The notes beneath the pieces are model-generated. The model did no database searches, was not told where the DNA came from, and saw only the letters and a list, made by a program, of their open reading frames with translations. The translations under genes and the position numbers were made by a program. From Streptomyces sp. DI166 (GTDB lineage: Bacteria > Actinomycetota > Actinomycetes > Streptomycetales > Streptomycetaceae), in the NCBI RefSeq assembly GCF_900091315.1, contig NZ_FLSP01000051.1:1-60816 (forward strand): DNA of 60,816 nt, in the 5' to 3' direction. This document shows, piece by piece, positions 7,806-15,416 of the stretch (positions within the stretch are counted from its first letter, which is position 1; the number at the start of each line of letters is the position of its first letter).

Positions 7806-10800
7806 GTGCTGAGCGCTGTGTCTGCGCGTGTGCGTGTGCTGATCGTCGCCCTTGTGCTGTGTGTGGTTGCGGGCGGCGGCTGGCTGATCCGGGTCACCGC
7901 CGACGGTTCCGGGGACGGTGGCGAAGACTACGCTTACCGAGGGCCGCAGCCTGCCGCTCAGCAGAAGGCGGTGACGCCTCAAGAGCGGCGTGAGCAGACC
8001 CGGGACCGGGCGAAGCCGACGAAGCCGCACGGCCTGCCCACGACCAAGAGCAAGCCGGCCACGGCAGAGCAGATCGCGCTGCTCAAGCAGAATCAGCGGA
8101 ACTTGGAGTCGGCTGGCCCGAAGGCGGAGCCGACGCCTGCCGGATCCGGCAGCAGTGTCAGACAGGCATCGTTCGTGAGTACCGCGAATGCCGCAGCCGC
8201 GTCCTATACCAGTGGGGCGCTGTACCAGGTGACAGCGGACCCGTTCGGGAACACGGCTGCCCAGCAGGGCGGTTGGCTGATAGCGCTGGGCAACTACATC
8301 GGTGCGGCGGTGCCGGGTGAGCCGTTGCAGGTGTCGGCGGCGATCTGGCAGACCGGAGGCGCCGATGACGAGGTGCACCCGGTCAAGGTCAGTTGGAAGG
8401 TCGACTACTACGGCTGCCGACTGAGCCAGGAGGACAATCAGTACTTCGACTTCGGCCAGACGGTCGATGCCCCGACGCTGAACACCGACAAGGTGTTCCC
8501 GGTGGCAACCGCGTCGTTCACGGTACCGACGACGGAGTGCACCCAGGATTTGCCGAGCCTGGAGATCTGGGTCTGCACGTCCGTGATGGACGAGCCCACG
8601 GGCGAGGAGTCCTGCGGCGTCTCGTACAACATGTTCTACATCGTGCCGTCCCTGCCGGAGGGGGCCGCGTGCAGCGCGGTGTGCGGGGACGCGTCCGGTG
8701 CGGTGGGTACGACGGTGATGCGCGCCGACCCGGTGAACACCGCGACGGGTGCGTTCACGGAGGCGTTCACCGATGCCCAGGTTCCGGCACCGGGGGTGCC
8801 GTTGATCGTGGGCCGGGTCTATTCCTCCGACAACACCGTAACTGGTGCGCTGGGCAAGGGCTGGCAGTTGCCCTGGGAAACCCGGCTGCAGTTCGAGTCC
8901 GGCGGCGATGCGGTGCTGATCGGTGAGGGTGGCACCCGGCACACCTACGCCAAGGAGTCCGACGGGTCGTTCACCACGCCGAGGGAGTCGCGTTCCACGC
9001 TGGCCGCGGACGGCGACGGCTACAAGGTGACGGCCGCGGACCACACGGAGTACTCCTACAACGCGTCGGGGCGGCTCACGGCGTGGAAGGACCGTACGGG
9101 GCGCGGTTTGAGCCTGTCCTACACCGGCACCCAGCCGACAAGGATCACGGACACGGTGGGCCGCACGGCGACGCTCGCCTACAGCGGGGATCTGCTGGAC
9201 AAGGTGACCCTGGCAGACGGCCGTGTGGTCGACTACGGATACACCGACGGTCGGCTGACCAGCGTGACCGGCCTGGACGGCAACACCGAGAGCTACGGCT
9301 ACGACGCTGCCGGTCTGCTGGACTCGGTCACCGACGCGCGCGCCAAGACAGTCGTCACCAACGCCTACGACGCCCAGGGCCGGGTGACCTCACAGACCGA
9401 CGCCCTCGGTGCTACCACGAAGTTTGCGTACACGCAGAACGGCCCCTTCGACCAGGTCGACATCACCGCCCCGGACGGCGGGGTGTGGACGGACGTGTAC
9501 TACGACAACGTCCTGTTCACGCAGCTGGATCCGTTCGGCAACGGCAGTACCTACCGCTACGACCAGTTCTTCAACCGCACCAGCGCGGTGGACGCCGAAT
9601 ACCGCAAGACCACGTGGACCTTCGACTCGGCGGGACGGTTGAAGCGCCGTGCCAACTCCGCCTCCAGCGAGGAGTGGACCTACGACGCCAACGGCAATGT
9701 CGCGAGCCATGAGGGCGGCGAGTACGACGAGACGCTCTTCGGGTACAACGCCGACAACCAGCTGACCTCGGTCACGGACCCGCTGGGCAAGCAGTGGGCC
9801 GTGCAGTACGACAGCGCCACCGGCCTGCCGGAAACGGTCACCACGCCGCGCGGCAAAGCCACCCTGTACGGCTACGACAGTCTGGGCAACCTGGCCTCGC
9901 TCACGTCCGCCGAGGGGCGCAAGACCACCTACACGTACTACCCCTCGGGCCAGGTCAAGACGGTCACCGACCCGCGCGGCAACGTCGAGGGCGCGGACCC
10001 GGCGAAGTACACCACCAGCTACACCTACGACGATGCCGACCGCGTCACCTCGGTCACCGACCCGCGTGGCAACACCACCGCCTACGCCTACGACAAGACC
10101 GGCAACCTGCACCAGGTCACCGACGCCAAGAACCGCACGACCGTCTACGACTACGACGACGCGGGCCGCCTGACCACGGTGACCGACCCGGCGGGCAAGA
10201 CCACACTCGTCGGCCACGACAAGGCCGGCCGGACGACCTCGGTGACCGACCGCACCGGCGCGACGACCACCTACACCTATGACAAGGCAGGCAACCCGAC
10301 CGCACTGGTCACCCCACGCGGCAACGTCGAGGGCGCCACGAAGGCCGATTACACCTGGACCATCGGCTACGACAAGGTCGGCAACCGCAAGACGGTCACC
10401 GACCCCCTCGGCAAGACCACCGCCTTCACCTGGGACGCGGACAACCGGCCACTCACGGTCACCGACCCGCTCAGCCACACCCGGCAGGCGCGCTACGACG
10501 ACAACGGCAACCTCACCAAGATCTACGACGCCCTCAACCAGATCACCGCCCAGCTCGCCTACGACGACAACGGCCGCCTGCTCTCCTCCGCCAGCAACGA
10601 CGGCTACAAGACCACCTACGAGTACGACGACGACGGCAACCTGACCGCCCAGGTCACCCCCGAGGGCGAACGCACCACCTACGGCTACGACGGCGACGGG
10701 CTGCGCACCAGCATGGTCGATGCCCGCGGCAACGTCACCGGCGCCGACCCAGCCAAATACACCTGGACCTTCGGATTCGACAAGGCCGGCAACCCCACCA

Positions 10801-13277
10801 CGGTCACCGACCCCCTCGGCAACAAGCAGAGCGCCGGCTACGACACCGCAGGCAACGTCACCTCGGTCTCCGACGCCCGCGACAAGGCGACGCTGTACGA
10901 GTACGACGAGCTCAACCGCCCGATGACGGTCACCGCCCCGGACGGCGGCATCACCAACCTCGGCTACAACACGGCCGGATACCTCACCACCCGAACCGAC
11001 GCCAACACCCACACCACCACCTACGGCCGTGACGCCGAGGGCCGCCTCACGGCACTGACCAACCCGCTCGCCAAGACCGTCACCTACGACTACGACCCGG
11101 ACGGCAACCGCCAGAAGATCACCAACGCGCGCGGGCAGACCATCACCACCACCTTCGACGCCCGCAACCTGCCCACCGCCGTCGCCTACTCCGACGGCAC
11201 ACCAGGCGTGAGCGTCACCTACGACGATGCTTCCCGCCCCACCGGCGTCACCGACGCCACCGGTACCCGCACGCTGACCTACAACAACGACAACCAGGTC
11301 GCGACGATCACCGCACCGGGCGCGTCCAAGCCCTTCAAGTACCTGTACAACACCGACGGCACCCTCAAGTACCGGTACGACCCGCAGGGCGACTCGACTT
11401 ATTACACGTACGACAAGAACAACCGGGTCAAGACCCAGAAGTTCAACTCCAAGACGGTCACTTACACGTACGACGCGGCCGGCCACCTCACCGGCGCGGC
11501 GTTGCCCACCACCACCGCAAGCAGCGAGACCCGCACCTTCGACGCGGCCGGACGTCTCGCCACGGCCACGACGCCGGCTGGCACCCACACATACAGCTAC
11601 GACGCCAACGGCCGTGTCACCGCCGACCAGCCCGGCACCGGCTCTCCGACCCGCTATGCCTACGACGACACTGGCCGTCTGACCCGTACCTGCACGGACT
11701 CCTCCAACACCCCCTGCCTGACCGGCAGCAGCGGCACCACGCACGACTACGACCAGGTCGGCAACCTCACCGAGTCCGCCATCGACGGCACCACCACGAC
11801 GTACGACTACGACGCCGCCGACCAGCTGAAGCAGACCGTCACAGGCACGGCCACCACCGCCTACGGGTACGACGCCGACGGCAACCAGACCACCGACGGC
11901 ACCGACACCTACACCTACGACCCCGTCGGCCGGATCAAGACCGCCACCCTCGGCAGCGGCACATACGGCTTCCTCTACGACGCCGACGGCAACCGCACCG
12001 TCACCACCGCCAACGGCGCCACGACCCGCACCACCCACTGGGACCTCAACAACCCGCTGCCGCAGATCGCCACTGAGACCAACGCCTCCGGCACCCTGCT
12101 CGGCCAGTACCAGCACGACCCGGTCGGTCTGCCACAGTCCATACAGGTCGACGGTAGTGACTACTTCCTCACCCACACCCGCCAGGGCTCCACCGACGGC
12201 GTCTACGACAGCACTGGCGCCCCGACCCAGAGCTACAGCTACACCCCTTGGGGCCAGGCCACCGCCACCGGCGACGGCCAGGCCAGCCCCTTCACCTACA
12301 CCGGCCAGTATGCCGACCCCGTCCTGCCTGACCGCATGCTGCTGCGGGCCCGCTCCTACGACACCACCCAGCAACGCTTCACCAGCGTCGATCCCCTCCT
12401 CGCTGCAGCCGACAACCCCAACCAGTCCCCCTACAACTACGCAGACAACGACCCCACCAACCTCGCCGACCCCACCGGGCAATGCCCGATGTGCATCGGG
12501 GCAGTCATCGGCGGCCTCATCGGCGGCACCGCCTACGCCTTCACCCACGAAGGCGACTGGAACTGGGGAGACTTCGCCGCCGCCACCGGACAAGGCGCAG
12601 TAGTCGGCGCCATCGGCGGCTTCCTCGCCCCCGCCGGCACCGCCCTCGCCACCCAACTCGGCCTCCAGGGCGGCCGCGCCCTTGCCGTCGCCACCGTCAC
12701 CGACGCCGCCATCGGCATGGGCCTCACCTGGGCCATCAACACCGCCCAATGCCAGCCCACCACACCCACCGACCTCATCGTCGGCGCCCTCACAGGTGGC
12801 CTCGGCAACTTCGTCAAACCCGCCTGGGGAGCCCTCAAGGGCATCCGACTCTTCCCTGCCAAGGTCAAGGTCTATGCAGGTAATCCGCCCATCAGCCTCT
12901 TCCGGTCCCCCCTCAAGGGCAACCGTGCAACCGAAGCGCGGGGGCTGAATGCGGGCAACCATCCCTCATATCAATCCTCAGATGGGCGCATACACGAGGG
13001 AACCGCCTATCTTGGTGAGAGTGATTTGGTGGCAGAGCGCTACGCCGCACAGGGAATATACGAAAACGGCTACCATGAGTTCGTCATGAAGCCCGGCTTC
13101 TTGAAGGAATTTCATCCTGACCGATATCGTCGAACGCACGACAACAGGCCAGGGCAATTCCAGTGGATTATTCCTACGTCGGAGATTCCGCGTTTCAATG
13201 AGCAGATCGATGACGTGATCTGGTGGAATTATCAGCCGGGAATTGGTGCGTGGACAGATGACGGAAGGTTGCGCTGA
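7806..13277 (+). CDS. RHS/YD-repeat polymorphic toxin (1823 aa)
   Basis: A GTG start behind AGGGGGAGC begins VLIVALVLCVVAGGGWLIRV, an N-terminal membrane anchor or uncleaved signal. A DUF6531-like segment (DPVNTATGAFTEAF) precedes dozens of YD repeats of the form YDxxGNxxxVTDPxG (about residues 440-1500), which build a shell around the toxin. The core closes with LLRARSYDTTQQRFTSVDPL and NYADNDPTNLADPTG near residue 1558. A glycine/alanine-rich hydrophobic stretch follows, then a distinct C-terminal module (about 1690-1823: GTAYLGESDLVAERYAAQGI, EFVMKPGFLKEFHPDRYRR) ending at WTDDGRLR. This tip is more A/T-rich than the repeats, as expected for swappable toxins. The enzyme class is not recognised; an ADP-ribosyltransferase-like fold is only a guess. 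The candidate immunity gene overlaps the stop by one base. Confidence 0.85.
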   Translation: MLSAVSARVRVLIVALVLCVVAGGGWLIRVTADGSGDGGEDYAYRGPQPAAQQKAVTPQERREQTRDRAKPTKPHGLPTTKSKPATAEQIALLKQNQRNLESAGPKAEPTPAGSGSSVRQASFVSTANAAAASYTSGALYQVTADPFGNTAAQQGGWLIALGNYIGAAVPGEPLQVSAAIWQTGGADDEVHPVKVSWKVDYYGCRLSQEDNQYFDFGQTVDAPTLNTDKVFPVATASFTVPTTECTQDLPSLEIWVCTSVMDEPTGEESCGVSYNMFYIVPSLPEGAACSAVCGDASGAVGTTVMRADPVNTATGAFTEAFTDAQVPAPGVPLIVGRVYSSDNTVTGALGKGWQLPWETRLQFESGGDAVLIGEGGTRHTYAKESDGSFTTPRESRSTLAADGDGYKVTAADHTEYSYNASGRLTAWKDRTGRGLSLSYTGTQPTRITDTVGRTATLAYSGDLLDKVTLADGRVVDYGYTDGRLTSVTGLDGNTESYGYDAAGLLDSVTDARAKTVVTNAYDAQGRVTSQTDALGATTKFAYTQNGPFDQVDITAPDGGVWTDVYYDNVLFTQLDPFGNGSTYRYDQFFNRTSAVDAEYRKTTWTFDSAGRLKRRANSASSEEWTYDANGNVASHEGGEYDETLFGYNADNQLTSVTDPLGKQWAVQYDSATGLPETVTTPRGKATLYGYDSLGNLASLTSAEGRKTTYTYYPSGQVKTVTDPRGNVEGADPAKYTTSYTYDDADRVTSVTDPRGNTTAYAYDKTGNLHQVTDAKNRTTVYDYDDAGRLTTVTDPAGKTTLVGHDKAGRTTSVTDRTGATTTYTYDKAGNPTALVTPRGNVEGATKADYTWTIGYDKVGNRKTVTDPLGKTTAFTWDADNRPLTVTDPLSHTRQARYDDNGNLTKIYDALNQITAQLAYDDNGRLLSSASNDGYKTTYEYDDDGNLTAQVTPEGERTTYGYDGDGLRTSMVDARGNVTGADPAKYTWTFGFDKAGNPTTVTDPLGNKQSAGYDTAGNVTSVSDARDKATLYEYDELNRPMTVTAPDGGITNLGYNTAGYLTTRTDANTHTTTYGRDAEGRLTALTNPLAKTVTYDYDPDGNRQKITNARGQTITTTFDARNLPTAVAYSDGTPGVSVTYDDASRPTGVTDATGTRTLTYNNDNQVATITAPGASKPFKYLYNTDGTLKYRYDPQGDSTYYTYDKNNRVKTQKFNSKTVTYTYDAAGHLTGAALPTTTASSETRTFDAAGRLATATTPAGTHTYSYDANGRVTADQPGTGSPTRYAYDDTGRLTRTCTDSSNTPCLTGSSGTTHDYDQVGNLTESAIDGTTTTYDYDAADQLKQTVTGTATTAYGYDADGNQTTDGTDTYTYDPVGRIKTATLGSGTYGFLYDADGNRTVTTANGATTRTTHWDLNNPLPQIATETNASGTLLGQYQHDPVGLPQSIQVDGSDYFLTHTRQGSTDGVYDSTGAPTQSYSYTPWGQATATGDGQASPFTYTGQYADPVLPDRMLLRARSYDTTQQRFTSVDPLLAAADNPNQSPYNYADNDPTNLADPTGQCPMCIGAVIGGLIGGTAYAFTHEGDWNWGDFAAATGQGAVVGAIGGFLAPAGTALATQLGLQGGRALAVATVTDAAIGMGLTWAINTAQCQPTTPTDLIVGALTGGLGNFVKPAWGALKGIRLFPAKVKVYAGNPPISLFRSPLKGNRATEARGLNAGNHPSYQSSDGRIHEGTAYLGESDLVAERYAAQGIYENGYHEFVMKPGFLKEFHPDRYRRTHDNRPGQFQWIIPTSEIPRFNEQIDDVIWWNYQPGIGAWTDDGRLR

Positions 13278-13573
13278 TGGGCAGTAGACAGCAGGAATGG
13301 GAATCGCGAGGACTTCGACCGCGTGAGCTAGTTCGGTGTATTGTCACTGGGCATCGCGGTAGGTTCGGAATTGATGTGGAGATCATCTCTCCTGACATCC
13401 CAGAACGCCTGGCGTTTATCGACCTCGTGCTGCTCGCCGAACCGGGAGAGCAGATCGATCCAGTGGATTTCCCTCCCGTGGGCAGCTCAATCGAGGCTGT
13501 GACGGTTGACATCATGCCTGATGGTGAACTGCGCCTTGATGCTACGCCTTCCGCGGTCCGCAGCTGTAAATAG
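13277..13573 (+). CDS. Candidate immunity protein to the RHS toxin tip (98 aa)
   Basis: The ATG overlaps the RHS stop codon (TGATG), so the two are translationally coupled. That is the usual position of an immunity gene directly after a polymorphic toxin. The small soluble acidic protein contains RHRGRFGIDVEIISPDIPE-like beta-strand-rich sequence (near HRGRFGIDVEII and FIDLVLLAEPGEQIDP) and no signal peptide, consistent with binding the toxin in the cytoplasm. No family was recognised. The base composition is lower in GC than the RHS repeats and matches the toxin tip, suggesting the two travel together. Confidence 0.6.
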   Translation: MGSRQQEWESRGLRPRELVRCIVTGHRGRFGIDVEIISPDIPERLAFIDLVLLAEPGEQIDPVDFPPVGSSIEAVTVDIMPDGELRLDATPSAVRSCK

Positions 13574-13761
13574 GGTGAGTGGCAGCGGAGGAAGTTTAGT
13601 TGATGAGTGGCAAAAGTTTTAGGTGAAGTGCTGCTCGTCTTCCGTGCGGTCTATGCAGAGGACCTTCAGTCCGGTCACTTCACTGGAATTACTTGAAGGG
13701 AGATTCCGTGGTTCTTCCAGTTGGGTTGCCGAAGTACGGGGGGCGTCATGGCAAGGACTCG

Positions 13762-13780
13762 CATTAGGAATATGCTAATG
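13762..13780. promoter_or_regulatory. Inverted repeat CATTAG-N7-CTAATG upstream of the secreted-protein genes
   Basis: Perfect 6-bp arms (13762-13767 and 13775-13780) with a seven-base A/T-rich spacer lie 26 bases before the ATG at 13807, in a locally AT-rich stretch. The size fits a repressor operator, possibly overlapping a -10 element. No matching copy was found before the paralogue at 14215. Confidence 0.45.
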
Positions 13781-13806
13781 GAATCGAAGGGGAGTGTGGA
13801 TTAGTA

Positions 13807-14145
13807 ATGATAAAAGTCAAGAGAACCGCTGTAATTGTGCTCGCGGTGGCAGCGTTTGCTGCGTCTGCCCCTGCATTCGCGTTCGATGCGTCGACCGACG
13901 GGGCGTATGCCTGGACCTCGAGCGACGATCATTATGCGAACATCAAGGACACGGCGAAGGACGGGCACCCGGTCAAGGCTCAGTACTACCGCTGGAACGA
14001 TCCCGATTTGCTTCGGACTCTGTGGGAGAAGCGCGGTTACGGGTACAGCAATGCCAGCGGCTACGGGTCGTGGGTTCTCAAGATAAAGGCCTGCGAGTAC
14101 ATCAACAACTGGCCCGATGAGTGCAGCGCCTGGGATGACGACTGA
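13807..14145 (+). CDS. Small secreted protein, paralogue 1 (112 aa)
   Basis: A Sec signal peptide (MIKVKRTAVIVLAVAAFAAS, cleavage after ...APAFA) precedes a mature protein of about 87 residues. It shares DGAYAW, HYANIKD, DGHPVKAQY, LWEKRGxGYSN and IKACEYINNWPD with the next gene. Two mature Cys residues (KACEY and DECSAW) could form a disulfide. Members of this type are common, functionally unassigned secreted proteins of Streptomyces. The ATPase and FtsX-like permease genes follow on the same strand, a layout reminiscent of small-bacteriocin loci, but it lacks lactococcin-972 features. Function unknown. Confidence 0.75.
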   Translation: MIKVKRTAVIVLAVAAFAASAPAFAFDASTDGAYAWTSSDDHYANIKDTAKDGHPVKAQYYRWNDPDLLRTLWEKRGYGYSNASGYGSWVLKIKACEYINNWPDECSAWDDD

Positions 14146-14214
14146 CGTCGACGAGTCGAATGGCGGATAGTCATTGTCGGGGACGGGGCGAAGGTTGACG
14201 AAGGGGAGGGTTTC

Positions 14215-14562
14215 ATGGAAATGAAGAAGATGGCGGCAGCCGTGATTGCGGTGGCTGCACTCACGATGTCCACGCCGGCATTCGCCGGAGAGATCGACGC
14301 GGGGACGGACGGGGCCTATGCCTGGACGTCAGGCAGTGTTCGTCACTACGCGAACATCAAGGACAGGTCTGCGGACGGCCACCCGGTCAAGGCCCAGTAC
14401 TCGTACCCGTACTTCAATGACGACGTCACGACTCTGTGGGAGAAGCGGGGCAACGGATACTCAAACAAGAGCGCCTATCACTCCAGTGAGATCTGGCGCA
14501 TAAAGGCCTGCGAGTACATCAATAACTGGCCTGATGATTGCAGTGGCTGGGACACCGACTGA
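14215..14562 (+). CDS. Small secreted protein, paralogue 2 (115 aa)
   Basis: The start ATG at 14215 follows GGGGAGGG. A Sec signal peptide (MEMKKMAAAVIAVAALTMST, cleavage after PAFA) precedes a mature part closely similar to paralogue 1: TDGAYAWTSG, HYANIKDRSADGHPVKAQY, LWEKRGNGYSN and IKACEYINNWPDDCSGWDTD. Both Cys are conserved. The tandem copy, with the middle segment (SYPYFNDDVT versus YRWNDPDLLR) most diverged, looks like a recent duplication under diversification. It may be co-transcribed with the ABC genes after the intervening inverted repeats. Confidence 0.75.
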   Translation: MEMKKMAAAVIAVAALTMSTPAFAGEIDAGTDGAYAWTSGSVRHYANIKDRSADGHPVKAQYSYPYFNDDVTTLWEKRGNGYSNKSAYHSSEIWRIKACEYINNWPDDCSGWDTD

Positions 14563-14574
14563 TTCGGAACTGAA

Positions 14575-14611
14575 GATACGCGTATCCGGTAGACGTATAG
14601 CGATCTACCGG
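14575..14611. promoter_or_regulatory. Two abutting inverted repeats before the ABC ATPase gene
   Basis: GATACGCGTATC (14575-14586) is a perfect 12-bp palindrome. Sharing its last C, CCGGTAG (14586-14592) pairs with CTACCGG (14605-14611) across a 12-base loop. There is no T-run, so an operator or attenuator between the secreted-protein genes and the transporter is more likely than a classical terminator. Confidence 0.5.
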
Positions 14612-14702
14612 TGCATCGCATGAACCAGGAAGTGCGCTCCAGGAGGCGCGTGGTGAGTCAAAATCGCTACGCGCCTTCACGCTCAGAGGAAAGACGGCAC
14701 GT

Positions 14703-15416
14703 GTGAGAGCGGGAACATTGAAATCGGCGGATTCAGCGGTGCTTGAGATATGTGATCTGCGGTACCGGGCGGGCGACCGTATCATCCTCGAATCTGTCGA
14801 TCTGGTAGTGAACTCCGGGGAGTCGGTTGCGATTTCCGGGCCGAGCGGCAGCGGGAAGTCGACGTTGTTGATGTGCGTGCTGGGCCTGCTGAAGGCGGAC
14901 GAGGGTTCGGTGCTGGTGCGCGGTGAGAGGATCGATCGCCTCTCCGGGCGACGGTTGCTGCGACACCGGCGGGAGTCGATCGGTGTGGTGTTTCAGTCCG
15001 GTGAGTTGCTTCCGGAGCTCGTGCCTGTGGAGAACGTCGCTGTCGCTGCCCTGCTTGCCGGGGTCGCGCGTGCCGAGGCATTTGCTCAAGCCGAGCAGTT
15101 GCTTGCTGACCTGAAAGTGCCGGCCGACGCGATGGACACGGGGGCCCTGTCCGGTGGTGAACGTCAACGTGTCGCTGTGGCTCGTGCGTTGATCAACAAG
15201 CCCGCTCTTCTCCTGGCCGACGAGCCCACAGGAGCGCTTGACTCGACTAGCCGTGAGACTGTTGCCGATCTGCTCTACAGCTTGCCGGACCGCTGGAACT
15301 GCGGACTCGTGGTCGTCACACACGACCATGCCGTGGCGTCGCGCGCTCAGCGTCGTCTCCTGCTTCAGGACGGACGCCTGACTCCTGCACCTGCAGAAGC
15401 GGGGGTTGCGCGGTGA
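14703..15416 (+). CDS. ABC transporter ATPase, LolD/MacB-like (237 aa)
   Basis: A complete nucleotide-binding domain of the type that energises FtsX-like permeases: Walker A GPSGSGKST (about residue 45), signature LSGGERQRVAVARAL, Walker B LLLADEPTGALDS and the switch His in VVVTHDH. GTG start at 14703 with AGAGGAAAG upstream. The stop overlaps the permease start (GTGA), so the two are coupled. Such pairs export or extract peptides and lipoproteins or act in cell-envelope stress; the adjacent secreted proteins are the obvious candidate clients, which is inference. Confidence 0.9.
   Translation: MRAGTLKSADSAVLEICDLRYRAGDRIILESVDLVVNSGESVAISGPSGSGKSTLLMCVLGLLKADEGSVLVRGERIDRLSGRRLLRHRRESIGVVFQSGELLPELVPVENVAVAALLAGVARAEAFAQAEQLLADLKVPADAMDTGALSGGERQRVAVARALINKPALLLADEPTGALDSTSRETVADLLYSLPDRWNCGLVVVTHDHAVASRAQRRLLLQDGRLTPAPAEAGVAR

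Noticed and set aside
8700..12480. Regular short repeats that could look like a CRISPR array
   Set aside because: The repetition is imperfect, in frame, and encodes YDxxGN repeats of the RHS shell; there are no constant repeats with unique spacers.
9390..12962. Very long open frame antisense to the RHS gene
   Set aside because: Its Gly/Val-rich sequence mirrors the periodic YD repeats and GC-rich third positions of the plus-strand gene; it has no domain and no convincing start.
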